The translations under genes were made by a program, and so were the position numbers. From assembly GCA_050486405.1 (NCBI GenBank), contig JBJHDF010000025.1, forward strand, positions 1-55,268: a stretch of DNA of 55,268 nt, in the 5' to 3' direction. The notes below the pieces were generated by a model. The model was not told the DNA's origin, made no database searches, and worked only from the letters and a program-made list of their open reading frames with translations. Origin of the DNA: JBJHDF01 sp050486405 (GTDB lineage Bacteria > Pseudomonadota > Gammaproteobacteria > Pseudomonadales > Cellvibrionaceae). Shown piece after piece: positions 32,998-42,028 of the stretch; the first letter of the stretch is position 1; every line of letters begins with the position of its first letter.

Positions 32998-33788
32998 TTC
33001 AGCAAACCGTAGACGCCGAGTGAGTAGGCGCGCCGGCGGCGTTCGCCCTGCAGGGAGGACACCCGGGTGCTGCTGCCCAGAGCCAGATCGCTGGTCAGAT
33101 GGCGGGTGTCGCCGGTGCCCTCGTCAAAGCTGACCGGCACCCGGGTGGGGAAGTAGTAACCGATCACATCACCCCGCTCCACCCCGACATTCACCGGAAA
33201 GGCGATCTGCTGGATGCCCGCGGCCTCGGCATGCAGCCTGGGGCTCTCCCAGATCACCACCAGATTGCCGTCCACAGGCCGCAGCACCTTGACCACAAAG
33301 CTGCCCGGCGCCACGAAATGGGCACCGACACCCGTCAGGGAGCCGGACCGGGGAATGACGTTGGCCATATCCACCAACATCAATGAGCGGTCTTCCGTGG
33401 AGCCGCGCTCCACCAATTCGCCGCCGACATAATCCAGCAGGTCGCCCTGCACCAGGAATTCCCGGTGCTGGTCGATCTGAGCCTGCACGAAGCGGCGCAC
33501 CTGACCACGCAAATCCGAAGACTCCTGGGTACGGGTGGCTTTTTCCACATCCAGCACACCGATCACCCGATTCAACTCATCGATTTCCCGGCGCAGCAGC
33601 AGCTCCTGGGCCTTGAGCGTGTCAATGTCTTTGCGAGCCTCACCCAGGTCGTTGCGCAACTGACGGTTTTCATCCTGCAGTTGCCGCATTTCAGGCTGGG
33701 TCTGGCAGGCGGACACCAGTGTCAGGGCAATGACTAGTGACGTCGTTTTCAGTAAACGGGCTGGCAACAGGCTGGCTGGGCGCTTCAT
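32994..33788 (-). CDS. Coiled-coil lipoprotein downstream of the Ser/Thr kinase
   Basis: This 264-residue protein has a lipobox Cys28 (LTLVSAC). A long heptad-like helix (about residues 35-115, rich in Leu, Arg, Glu and Asp) follows. A beta-rich C-terminal domain (about 120-264) carries SFVVKVLRP, VVIWESPRLH and VIGYYFP. I do not recognise the family. It starts 29 bp after the kinase stop on the same strand, so the two probably share a transcript; the kinase ectodomain and this lipoprotein could meet in the periplasm, which is inference. The ATG at 33788 is preferred over an upstream frame start. Confidence 0.75.
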   Translation of the reverse strand: MKRPASLLPARLLKTTSLVIALTLVSACQTQPEMRQLQDENRQLRNDLGEARKDIDTLKAQELLLRREIDELNRVIGVLDVEKATRTQESSDLRGQVRRFVQAQIDQHREFLVQGDLLDYVGGELVERGSTEDRSLMLVDMANVIPRSGSLTGVGAHFVAPGSFVVKVLRPVDGNLVVIWESPRLHAEAAGIQQIAFPVNVGVERGDVIGYYFPTRVPVSFDEGTGDTRHLTSDLALGSSTRVSSLQGERRRRAYSLGVYGLLN

Positions 33789-33817
33789 GGGGTTGTCCGG
33801 TAGGGTTGAGCCATGTC

Positions 33818-36415
33818 TCAATTTTTAACACGAAACGAGGCCGATACCAAGCTTTCTCCGCCGAGTACCATGTCCAAATGATAGCCGCCCTCGGCAAAAC
33901 CCGCCACAGGGCGCTCAATGCGGAAAAAGCGCTCCCCCGACTGGCCGCTGATGATGACCGGCACCGTGGCAATCTGCAGGCTGCGGGAGCCGTCATAGAG
34001 AATGGCCTGCACCACCGAGGCATCGTCGCTGAAATTGCGGAACTCAAAACCTACGTGAATGACCCGGTCTGCGCTGATACTCTCGGCCTGTTCTCCAGCG
34101 AGGCTGTCCAGCTCGGCGCTGCTGAAACGCAGGCGCTCGATGCGCGGCTGGCGGGTTTCGCGGGCTTCGTTCAATTCCATCTGCAAATTGAGAAAGGTGG
34201 CCTCCCGGGGGAAGCGCTGGCGGGCGCTGGCCAGCAGGTTGGCGGCCTCGTCAAACCGCTCGGCGCCGACCTTGTCGACAATCTGTGTCTGCAGCCGCCG
34301 GGCGATGTCGGTCTCGCCGCGCAGGGCCAATGCGTGCTGGGGGCTGGATTCCAGCAAGGCGCGGTATATTTCCAGGGCGTTTTCGCCGCTTGGCGCAATC
34401 AGTTGCCCTTCATCCAGAAAGGCCCGGGCCCGCCGCAACCGTTCCTGCTCATCCTCGACCTGCCGCCTCACCGCAGTCAGGTTTTGGCGCTGTTCGTCCA
34501 TACCGCTGCGGCTGTCAGCCACCTCCAGCCCCTGGGCTACCAGCGACAGCGCCCGATCGTGGTTGCCCGTACGCAACTGAGCCCTGGCCAGCTCCCCGTA
34601 ACGCCTTGCCACGTCCGCAACGCCTCGGCGCGCCTCGGCGTGGTCGGGATGCTGTTCCAGCACCGCGTTAAACATCTCCAGGGCATTGGCACCGGCGGGA
34701 GTGCTCAGCGCATCGCGCTCCAGGTAATTGCGCCCGCGGGACAGGAGTGTTGTTATTTGCTCGCGTTCCGCCTGCGCGGCCAGTTCGCGCAGTTCGACGT
34801 TCAATTGGTTGCTGCGCACAGCCTCCGGGAACAGGGCATCCGCCTCCCCAGCCAGTGTTGCCACCAGTTCCCGCTCCCCATCCGCGCGAGCGGCGCGCAA
34901 ACGCTGGAGATAGAAATCCTGTACCAGTGCCTGCCCCTGTAATCCCCGGGCCTGAGCCTCGGGTTCGGAATCCTCGGCCAGCGCCTGAAAATACTCCAGC
35001 ATGGCACCAGCGGCGCGGCGGTCTGCCGTCAATTGTTCCATCACCCGCTCTGGCTCCCAGGTCAGTTCGGCGGGAGTGGGCTCCGGGGGCGGCGGTGACA
35101 GTGACAGCGCTTCTCCGAGGCCGCCTGGGTCCACCGCCTCGGGCAGCTCTTCGGCGGTTTCCTCCACCAGAGCCGCGACCGGCGCAGTTGGTTCGCCCAG
35201 GGACACGTCAACTTCCGCAGACTGCCACTGCAAATAGGCGTAGACACCAACAAACAGGCCGACCACCAGCACCACCGGCAGCAGCCATCCGCGCCAGGCA
35301 GCGGAGTTTTCTACGTCGTCCTGCTTCGCCAGATAGGCGGGACGATCGTCGTCGCTAATGGTCAGGGAGACGCCTGTGGCCTCCGGTTCGGTCTGGCCCC
35401 GGGCTCTCAGGGGCGCTCGCGCCTGGCCGGGTGCCCCGACGGCGGGAGTCACCACCGTGCGGGCGTCGGGATCGGATTTGCCCATGGCCGCCACCACTGC
35501 TGCGGTGTCGGTGGCCGGATCGCTGAGCATGGAAGGTCCCTTGCGATCAACCTCGCCAGCAGCAGCCAACTCACTCATCACTCGAGCAGCTTCATCCAGC
35601 GCCTCTTGAGGTATGGCATCCAGGGCGGCAATCAGCTCACTGCCAGTCTGATAGCGCTCGGTGGGCTTCTTGGCCAGCACCCGGTCAATGACGGGCTGGA
35701 AGGCCTTGAGGTGATCCGGCAGACGAGGTATGCGCTCGGAGACGTGCATAATGCCCACGGCCACCGCCGATTCAGCGTCAAAAGGCACATCGCCGCTGAT
35801 CAGCAGAAACAGCACCACCCCCAAGGAATAGAGATCGGAGCGATTGTCCACCTTGTCGCCCCGAGCCTGTTCGGGGCTCATGTAGTGCGGCGTGCCCACG
35901 GTGGTACCCACCTGGGTCATGCCGGAGGCCACGTCCGACGGACGGGCTATGCCAAAGTCCATCAGTACCGCGCGACCGTCCTCGTCGCGCAGCATGATGT
36001 TGTCCGGTTTGACGTCCCGGTGGACATAGCCCTTGCGCCCGGCGTAATCCAGGGCGGCGGCCACGTCGCGGATCACCTGGAGCCGCTCAAGCAGGCTCAG
36101 ATCAAAGCGCTTGCGTTTGAGATCCTTGCCTGGCACATACTCCATGGAGAGAAAGTGGTGCCCCTCGTGCACGCCGACGTCGTACACAGTGACAATATTG
36201 GGGTGTATCAGGCGGCTGACAATGCGCGCCTCGCGAATGAAGCGCTCACCGAAGGTGGCGTCCCGGGACAGGCTGGCCGACATCACCTTGAGCGCCACCT
36301 CCCGCTCAAAGCTTTCCTGAATGGCCAGGTATACGGTGGCCATGCCCCCCTCGCCCAAGGTATCGACGATCTTGTAGCCGGGGATCTCTACCTGCTGTTG
36401 TCGGGGTTCCGTCAT
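33818..36415 (-). CDS. Membrane-anchored Hanks-type serine/threonine protein kinase
   Basis: This is an 865-residue kinase. The kinase domain (about 14-275) has the Gly loop GEGGMATV (21-28), Lys43, alpha-C Glu62, HRDVKPDN with Asp134, MDFG with Asp153, and SPEQ in place of the APE motif. An acidic, Pro/Ala-rich juxtamembrane region follows. One membrane helix (about residues 380-400, LLPVVLVVGLFVGVYAYL) leads to a periplasmic part. That part has helical TPR-like repeats in pairs (ENALEIYRALLE, ANALEMFNAVLE), and a C-terminal beta domain follows (about 770-865). PASTA domains are absent. The ATG at 36415 begins just before the kinase fold; the frame extends upstream but overlaps ldhA antisense and is not coding. 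Substrates are unknown. Confidence 0.9.
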   Translation of the reverse strand: MTEPRQQQVEIPGYKIVDTLGEGGMATVYLAIQESFEREVALKVMSASLSRDATFGERFIREARIVSRLIHPNIVTVYDVGVHEGHHFLSMEYVPGKDLKRKRFDLSLLERLQVIRDVAAALDYAGRKGYVHRDVKPDNIMLRDEDGRAVLMDFGIARPSDVASGMTQVGTTVGTPHYMSPEQARGDKVDNRSDLYSLGVVLFLLISGDVPFDAESAVAVGIMHVSERIPRLPDHLKAFQPVIDRVLAKKPTERYQTGSELIAALDAIPQEALDEAARVMSELAAAGEVDRKGPSMLSDPATDTAAVVAAMGKSDPDARTVVTPAVGAPGQARAPLRARGQTEPEATGVSLTISDDDRPAYLAKQDDVENSAAWRGWLLPVVLVVGLFVGVYAYLQWQSAEVDVSLGEPTAPVAALVEETAEELPEAVDPGGLGEALSLSPPPPEPTPAELTWEPERVMEQLTADRRAAGAMLEYFQALAEDSEPEAQARGLQGQALVQDFYLQRLRAARADGERELVATLAGEADALFPEAVRSNQLNVELRELAAQAEREQITTLLSRGRNYLERDALSTPAGANALEMFNAVLEQHPDHAEARRGVADVARRYGELARAQLRTGNHDRALSLVAQGLEVADSRSGMDEQRQNLTAVRRQVEDEQERLRRARAFLDEGQLIAPSGENALEIYRALLESSPQHALALRGETDIARRLQTQIVDKVGAERFDEAANLLASARQRFPREATFLNLQMELNEARETRQPRIERLRFSSAELDSLAGEQAESISADRVIHVGFEFRNFSDDASVVQAILYDGSRSLQIATVPVIISGQSGERFFRIERPVAGFAEGGYHLDMVLGGESLVSASFRVKN

Positions 36416-36631
36416 CGCTGAACTGTCATGATTTGCCAATACACGCCTGACCGACACACTGGATAAGGCCCGTCCTGCTCGGGTCAAGCGCAAAGTCCGG
36501 GAGAATAGCGCAACAATATAGACCCGGCGACACAATAGCAATATGGGGCTCTGTTGCGGCAAGTCAACACGGCGCGCACAATACCCGGTACACTGGCCCG
36601 TGACAATGATTATCTTCGAGGTCAGATCGAC

Positions 36632-37627
36632 ATGAAAGTCGCGGTATTCAGCAGCAAACCCTACGACCGGGAGTATCTGGAACAAGCCAACCGGGAGCGC
36701 CACGAACTGGTGTTCCACGAGGTACACCTGAGCGCCACTACCGCGCTGCTGGCCACCGACTGCCAGGCGGTGTGCTGCTTCGTCAACGACCAACTGGACG
36801 TAGACGCCCTGCAGCAACTGCGCGCCCTGGGTGTGGAACTCATCGCCCTGCGCTGCGCCGGCTTCAACCAGGTGGATCTGGTGGCCGCCAACAAGCTGGG
36901 GCTCACGGTGGCACGGGTACCCGAGTACTCGCCCCACGCCGTGGCCGAACACACCCTGGGCCTGATCCTGACCCTCAACCGTCACCTGCACCGGGCCCAC
37001 ACCCGCATCCGGGAAAACGACTACTCGCTGAACGGCCTGCTGGGCTTTGATCTGGTGGACAAGACGGTGGCGGTGGTGGGCACCGGCAAGATCGGCCGGG
37101 TGTTCGCCCGCATCATGCTGGGCATTGGCTGCAAGGTCATCGCCTACGATCCCCAACAGAATGCAAAACTGGCGGCGGATGGCGTCGAGTACCTGCCCCT
37201 GGAGGAGTTGTGGCGCCGGGCGGACATCATCTCACTGCACTGCCCGCTGAACCCGCACACCCACCACCTGATCGATGACAAGAGCCTGGCGGAGATGAAA
37301 GACGGCGTCATGATCATCAACACCGGCCGCGGTGGCTTGATCGACACCCGCGCCGCCATCAGTGCGTTGAAGGCCCAGCGCATCGGTTATCTGGGGCTGG
37401 ATGTGTACGAGGAGGAGGCGGAAATCTTTTTCGAGGACCACTCGAACCAGTTGCTGCAGGACGATGTCTTCGCCCGCCTGCTCACCTTCCCCAACGTGGT
37501 GATCACCGGCCACCAGGCCTTCTTCACCCGGGAAGCCCTCACCGCCATCGGCGAAGTCACCCTGGCAAATATCGAACATTTCGCCAGAGGTGAACTCGAC
37601 AAGGTGGAAACTGTTTCTCTGGACTAG
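36632..37627 (+). CDS. ldhA: D-lactate dehydrogenase-type 2-hydroxyacid dehydrogenase
   Basis: This 331-residue NAD-dependent enzyme is close in length and motifs to fermentative E. coli LdhA (329 aa) and reduces pyruvate to D-lactate. It has the NAD-binding GTGKIGR (150-156), the catalytic Arg in CAGFNQVDL or GRGGLID, the Glu-rich DVYEEEAEIFFED and the catalytic His in GHQAFFT. The ATG at 36632 is used. It is divergent from the kinase (216 bp between starts, no clear operator seen). The exact substrate among 2-oxoacids cannot be settled from sequence. Confidence 0.9.
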   Translation: MKVAVFSSKPYDREYLEQANRERHELVFHEVHLSATTALLATDCQAVCCFVNDQLDVDALQQLRALGVELIALRCAGFNQVDLVAANKLGLTVARVPEYSPHAVAEHTLGLILTLNRHLHRAHTRIRENDYSLNGLLGFDLVDKTVAVVGTGKIGRVFARIMLGIGCKVIAYDPQQNAKLAADGVEYLPLEELWRRADIISLHCPLNPHTHHLIDDKSLAEMKDGVMIINTGRGGLIDTRAAISALKAQRIGYLGLDVYEEEAEIFFEDHSNQLLQDDVFARLLTFPNVVITGHQAFFTREALTAIGEVTLANIEHFARGELDKVETVSLD

Positions 37628-37634
37628 ATCGCTT

Positions 37635-39035
37635 CTAAAAATGTACCCCGGCGCCGCGGGTGGCCAGAGTGGCCTCTATCTGGTGGTCTTGCCACAGTCG
37701 TTCTGCGAGGGCAGTCAAGGGTTTTTCCTCGCCGTGCACCAGAAAGACGCGGGGTTTGTTGGTAAAGGCCGCCGCCCACTCCACCAGTTGGCTCTGCCCC
37801 GCATGGGCAGACAGACCACCCAGAGTGTGGATCTGCGCCTTGACGTAAAACTCGTCGCCAAACATTTTGATGTTCTTGACACCGTCCACCAGAATGCGGC
37901 CGAGCGTGCCCCGCGCCTGGTAACCCACGAACACGATGTGGGTGTTGCTGCGCCACAAACGGTGCTTGAAATGGTGACGAATGCGGCCGCCGGTACACAT
38001 GCCACTGCCGGCAATAATGATGGCACCGCTCTTGACCCGATTGATGGCCATGGAGTCCTCCACCGACTCGGTGATGTTCAGGCAGGGCAGAAACTCCCGC
38101 AAACTGCGACTCTGGTATTTTTTCATCAGGGCACTGTCGGCCAGATTCCAGTCGTCGCGAAAGCGGTCGTAGATTTCCGTGACCGACTTGGCCATGGGGC
38201 TGTCCAGAAATACGTGCCAACCCTGCAGCTTGCCCTGGTGATACAGGTGACCCAACTGGAACAACAGCTCCTGGGTGCGGCCCACGGCGAAGGCGGGAAT
38301 CAGAACGCAACCCTGATCGGCACTGGCTTCCGCCAGTACCTGTTCCAGTTCCTGTATGGTGGCGGCGAAGGAGCGATGGTCACGGTCACCGTAAGTGCCT
38401 TCCAGCAACACCAGGTCCGCCTGTTTGAGCTTTTTCGGCGCGTTCATCAGCGAGGTTTCCGGGTTGCCTAGGTCGCCGGAAAACACCAGGGTGCGCTTGT
38501 TCCCGCCGCTGCCCATCTGCACTTCCACAATGGCCGAGCCCAGTATGTGGCCGGCATCGTGAAAGGTGAGTTGCACCCCCTCGGCCACCGTCTCCGTTTG
38601 ACTGTAGTCCAGAGGTTCGCACAGCTTAAGTACTTCGGCAACATCACTGCTGTCATACTCCGGCTCCAATGGCTTTTTGCCGGCGCGCTGGCGACGCAGG
38701 TTTTCATATTCCAAATCGCGCAGGTAAAGACCAACCGCGTCTTCCAACAGAACCTTCAATAGCGCGGCAGTGCCGGTGGTGCAATAGATAGAACCGGCAA
38801 AGCCCTGGCGCACCAGCAGCGGCAGGCGGCCACTGTGATCGAGATGGGCGTGGGAGAGAAAAACGGCATCAACCGAAGCCGGATCGAAATCAAAGTCCTC
38901 CCGGCGTTCGTCCCTGCCCTGATACAGACCACAATCCAGCAGAAAGCGCTTGCCGCCGGTTTCCAGCAGATGGCAGGAACCGGTGACTTCCTGAGCGGCA
39001 CCGTGAAATGTCAGTCGGTGTTGTGCAGAACCCAT
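37635..39035 (-). CDS. Metallo-beta-lactamase/beta-CASP RNA nuclease-like protein
   Basis: This 466-residue protein has the MBL metal motif SHAHLDHSG (H62, H64, D66, H67), the later metal Asp in FSGDLG, a beta-CASP insertion (about 190-375) with GSGMCTGGR, and a C-terminal RMMBL motif (SAHAGQ). This is the CPSF73-like/YsgA-type layout found in RNA nucleases, so ribonuclease activity is likely although no substrate is shown. GAGGAG lies six bases before the ATG. It converges on ldhA with 7 bp between the stops. Confidence 0.9.
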   Translation of the reverse strand: MGSAQHRLTFHGAAQEVTGSCHLLETGGKRFLLDCGLYQGRDERREDFDFDPASVDAVFLSHAHLDHSGRLPLLVRQGFAGSIYCTTGTAALLKVLLEDAVGLYLRDLEYENLRRQRAGKKPLEPEYDSSDVAEVLKLCEPLDYSQTETVAEGVQLTFHDAGHILGSAIVEVQMGSGGNKRTLVFSGDLGNPETSLMNAPKKLKQADLVLLEGTYGDRDHRSFAATIQELEQVLAEASADQGCVLIPAFAVGRTQELLFQLGHLYHQGKLQGWHVFLDSPMAKSVTEIYDRFRDDWNLADSALMKKYQSRSLREFLPCLNITESVEDSMAINRVKSGAIIIAGSGMCTGGRIRHHFKHRLWRSNTHIVFVGYQARGTLGRILVDGVKNIKMFGDEFYVKAQIHTLGGLSAHAGQSQLVEWAAAFTNKPRVFLVHGEEKPLTALAERLWQDHQIEATLATRGAGVHF

Positions 39036-39081
39036 AGTTTACTCCTCGACAAACACACTTCGAGGTATTGTACACGGGCTA

Positions 39082-39116
39082 ACAGGACTTCGCTCCGCGA
39101 AGGAGCGAAGCCCTGT
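39082..39116. terminator. Strong hairpin between the GPH symporter and the MBL nuclease genes
   Basis: ACAGGaCTTCGCTCC (39082-39096) pairs with GGAGCGAAGcCCTGT (39102-39116), a 15-bp stem with one mismatch and a GCGAA loop. It lies 10 bases after the symporter stop. No uridine run follows on either strand, so it may be a weak or Rho-assisted terminator or an mRNA 3'-end stabiliser. Confidence 0.5.
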
Positions 39117-39125
39117 ATCGATTTG

Positions 39126-40586
39126 TCAGAAGGGCTGGTTTTCCGGCAGCGCCTGCTCACCACCGTCGCGACGGGCCACCAGATCGGATTCGATCTGGTT
39201 CATTCTGTCGTTGGTCAGCGGATAGAACAGCATGGACACTACCGCCAATAGACCAATGCCGGCAGGGATCAGACTGAAAAGCAACAATATGCCGGTCATG
39301 GCACTGGCATCCTGCGCCTGATTGGCGATAAAGCCGGTGGCGCCCAGGGTCCAGCCCACCAACGCACCGCCCAGCGCCAGACCGAATTTCAGAGCAAACA
39401 GGGAGGCGGCCATCAGCAGCGCTGTGTAGCGGCGCCCGTTTTTCCACTCACCGTAATCAGCGGTGTCGGTGTACATGGCCCACTGCAGTACAGACACCGG
39501 CCCCCAGGCGAAACTGACAATGAAATTGGCAAGGAAGATAAGGGGAATGCTTTCGGTGGGCAACACGAAGATGATCGCTGTAAACACGATACTGACCAGC
39601 AGACATCCGATGTAGGTCAGCTTCTTGTCAAAGGCCTTCGCGATAAACCGGGTGGACATAACGCCGAGAATGGTGAACACACTGCCCAGCCCCAGATACC
39701 AGGAGATCGCGGCGGTGGTGCTCGGGGCATACTCGGTGCCGAAGAGCACGAAGGTCGGGTCCTGCACATAGTAGTTGAAATAGTAGGTGATGCTAGAGTT
39801 ACGCACCACAATAAACATCAACTGGAAGACAGTGGCCAGTGCAATCATCACCCAGGCCGGGTTGCGCGTCAGCAGATCGGTGAGATCGCGGCGCACTTCC
39901 ATCTTTTGCCCAATCGGCGGCTGCACCCTTTCGCGAGTGGTAACAAAAGTGATGAACAGAAAGACCACCGCCAGGGCACCCAGGCAGGCCATGGCCATCT
40001 GCCAGCCGCGCTGGGGGTTATCCTCGCCACCGAATACCGACACCAGATACAGCGTGGAGCCCTGCACGATCAGGCCCCCGACAAAGGCGCCGACAAAACG
40101 GTAGGACGACAATCCCACCCGCTCCATGGAGTTGGGTGTGATCACACCCATAAGCGCAGCGTAGGGCACGTTCACCAGAGTGTAGGCCACCATCATCAGG
40201 TTATAGGTGATGTAGGCGTAGACCAGCTTCTGGTCGACCTCGAAGTCCGGCGTGGTGAACGCCAGTACGCCCAGCACCGCCAGGGGCACGGCAAAGAAGA
40301 ACACAAAGGGCCGGTACTTGCCCCAACGGGTATTCATGCGGTCGGCGACGGCGCCAATGATGGGGTCGTTGATGGCGTCAAAGATGCGCGACACCAAAAA
40401 CATAGTGCCTACGGCTGCCGCCGGTATACCGAACACATCGGTATAGAAGAACATCAGAAATAGAATGATGGTCTGAAAATAGATATTGGAGGCGGCGTCG
40501 CCCATGGCGTAACCGCATTTTTCCAGAACCGAGATCTTGCCGGTTTTCCCGGCCAGAGGCGCATCGCTAGGGGTATTGGGCTGCAT
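39126..40586 (-). CDS. GPH-family sugar:cation symporter (MFS)
   Basis: This 486-residue, twelve-helix transporter of the glycoside-pentoside-hexuronide family is related to melibiose/xyloside symporters. The N-terminal motif LEKCGYAMGDAASN, the loop RTRWGKYRPFV-like sequence DRMNTRWGKYRP, the VNVPYAALMGVIT helix and ADYGEWKNGRR in the second half are all family hallmarks. It would carry an oligosaccharide or glycoside from periplasm to cytoplasm. Its promoter holds a perfect palindromic operator (see 40665-40693), so expression is probably inducible. A paralogue lies at 45860, on the other side of the TonB operon. Confidence 0.92.
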   Translation of the reverse strand: MQPNTPSDAPLAGKTGKISVLEKCGYAMGDAASNIYFQTIILFLMFFYTDVFGIPAAAVGTMFLVSRIFDAINDPIIGAVADRMNTRWGKYRPFVFFFAVPLAVLGVLAFTTPDFEVDQKLVYAYITYNLMMVAYTLVNVPYAALMGVITPNSMERVGLSSYRFVGAFVGGLIVQGSTLYLVSVFGGEDNPQRGWQMAMACLGALAVVFLFITFVTTRERVQPPIGQKMEVRRDLTDLLTRNPAWVMIALATVFQLMFIVVRNSSITYYFNYYVQDPTFVLFGTEYAPSTTAAISWYLGLGSVFTILGVMSTRFIAKAFDKKLTYIGCLLVSIVFTAIIFVLPTESIPLIFLANFIVSFAWGPVSVLQWAMYTDTADYGEWKNGRRYTALLMAASLFALKFGLALGGALVGWTLGATGFIANQAQDASAMTGILLLFSLIPAGIGLLAVVSMLFYPLTNDRMNQIESDLVARRDGGEQALPENQPF

Positions 40587-40664
40587 AATCGTTATCTTTC
40601 AGGTTGATGGCTCGTGATCCGAGGGTGTCGATCATCGCCCCACCCCGGGATGCCGCGGGGCGGC

Positions 40665-40693
40665 ATTATGGTTAATATAACCATAAGTGGCAA
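40665..40693 (-). promoter_or_regulatory. Promoter with embedded palindromic operator for the GPH symporter
   Basis: On the minus strand TTGCCA (40693-40688) and CATAAT (40670-40665) are 17 bases apart. The spacer and -10 hold a perfect inverted repeat with arms TTATGGTTA (40666-40674) and TAACCATAA (40678-40686) around ATA. A dimeric repressor bound there would block RNA polymerase. The symporter ATG is about 80 bases downstream. No regulator gene is adjacent. Confidence 0.7.
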
Positions 40694-40713
40694 CCGAATA
40701 AACCCACCCGGCA

Positions 40714-40747
40714 CAAAAAACCCCCAGAGCCGCGCCCGGCGAGGCTC
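40714..40747 (-). terminator. Rho-independent terminator of the TonB operon
   Basis: On the minus strand, downstream of the TPR gene stop, GAGCC and GGCTC (40747-40743 and 40731-40727) form a stem with additional inner GC pairs, followed by TGGGGG and six uridines. It closes the six-gene TonB unit. Confidence 0.6.
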
Positions 40748-40765
40748 GCCAGCCCGACACCGGTT

Positions 40766-42028
40766 CTATTGTGCCTGCAATTCCTCCCGTTTCGCCACTT
40801 CCTGGTCCAGATAGACCAGCCACTGCTCGGCCAGGCGGGTCGTTTCCTCGTGCTCACCAGCGGCGCGGAAGGCGCGGCGGGCATTGCGGAAGTCCTGCTG
40901 GTAAAAGCGCACCATGCCCAGCAGTAACTGGGCGTCGCCGGGGCGGCGCAGATCGCCCTTGCGCAGCGCCTGTTCCAGCGCCGCTTCGGCCTCGCTCCAG
41001 CGATAGAGCCCGATGTAGCTCTGGGCTAGGCGGAAGCTGGTGTTGCCGTCTTCGTCCAGTGTCGCGGCCTCGGCCAATGCCGTCGCAGCCCTGTTGTCCT
41101 CCGCCGCCAACTGCCAGGCCTGGGCCAGCAGTTCCCAATTGCGCTGGGTGGGTTGAATCTGGCCTTGATCCAGGCCCCGCTGGAGAACCCTGGCCCCCTT
41201 GTAGGGCACCTGATGCATGATCATCAGGTTGGCCAGATTGACCAGTTCGGACTCGCGCACCAGTTGCCCCTGTTCGTAGAGCGGCTCCATCAGCAGCAGT
41301 TGTCGCTCGGTCTGCTCCTGCTGACCATAGATGGCCGCCAGATTCAGCACATAGCGGGCGCTGGGGTAGTGGGTGACCAGCGCGGAGAGCGCCTCGACCA
41401 TGCCCGGGTAGTCATTGAGGCTGAAATAAACGGCGTTGAGCATCAACAACCAGTTCTCCGGGGGAACATTACCCCGGGCTCGCTCCATGGCGATGGCCTC
41501 GCGGATTTCGGCCAGGGCCTGGCGGTAATCGTCCATGCGGTAGTATATCTGCGCCAACAGCGCCCGATGGGCGGGGTCCGGCGGATCGGTCAGCGCCATC
41601 ATGCGCCGGGTATAATCCAAAGCTTCAGGCAAGTGCTCCTGGACGAAAGACAACTGCGCCAAAGTGCGGTAGCTCACCTGCAGAAAGCCCGCCGGCAGAT
41701 CGTCGAAAGACACGGCGGTGGCGAACGCCTCAATGGCACTCTCGTAATCTTCGCGCTGAAAATAAGCACTGCCCTTGAGATTCCAGGCCTGCGCCTGCTC
41801 ATAGGTGTTCAGGCGACGGCGACGCGAACTGAGCAACTCATCGAGCAGGCGCAAGGCGGCATCGTGCTCCTCCGCCTCGATCTTTTCCTGAGCCTGTTGC
41901 AACTGCTCGTATACCGGGATACTGATAGCCTGAGCCCAACCGTGCACTCCGTGCAACAGACCACCCATCAGCAGCAGAATACACATAACCGGCTTCAACC
42001 GGCGGAGAAGGCTCGGAACTGACATCAT
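40766..42028 (-). CDS. TPR-repeat protein of the TonB operon
   Basis: This 420-residue exported protein has a signal peptide (about 1-32, ending GVHGWAQ) and a series of tetratricopeptide-like helix pairs from about 35 to 400, with phrases such as LNTYEQAQAWNLKGSAYFQ and PGDAQLLLGMVRFYQQDF. Proteins of this type end the TonB2-like operon in vibrios and other marine gammaproteobacteria and are thought to act as periplasmic scaffolds. Its ATG overlaps the tonB stop. It is the last gene of the six-gene unit. Confidence 0.85.
   Translation of the reverse strand: MMSVPSLLRRLKPVMCILLLMGGLLHGVHGWAQAISIPVYEQLQQAQEKIEAEEHDAALRLLDELLSSRRRRLNTYEQAQAWNLKGSAYFQREDYESAIEAFATAVSFDDLPAGFLQVSYRTLAQLSFVQEHLPEALDYTRRMMALTDPPDPAHRALLAQIYYRMDDYRQALAEIREAIAMERARGNVPPENWLLMLNAVYFSLNDYPGMVEALSALVTHYPSARYVLNLAAIYGQQEQTERQLLLMEPLYEQGQLVRESELVNLANLMIMHQVPYKGARVLQRGLDQGQIQPTQRNWELLAQAWQLAAEDNRAATALAEAATLDEDGNTSFRLAQSYIGLYRWSEAEAALEQALRKGDLRRPGDAQLLLGMVRFYQQDFRNARRAFRAAGEHEETTRLAEQWLVYLDQEVAKREELQAQ

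Noticed and set aside
33737..34942. Plus-strand open frame of 401 codons opposite the kinase ectodomain
   Set aside because: Antisense shadow of a well-supported kinase gene, with no start signal.
36601..36616. Fur-like sequence ACAATGATTATC before ldhA
   Set aside because: It matches only half of the consensus and ldhA is not an expected Fur target.
36416..37156. Upstream extension of the kinase reading frame
   Set aside because: It would run antisense through ldhA and adds a sequence without similarity to kinases; the ATG at 36415 fits the fold start.
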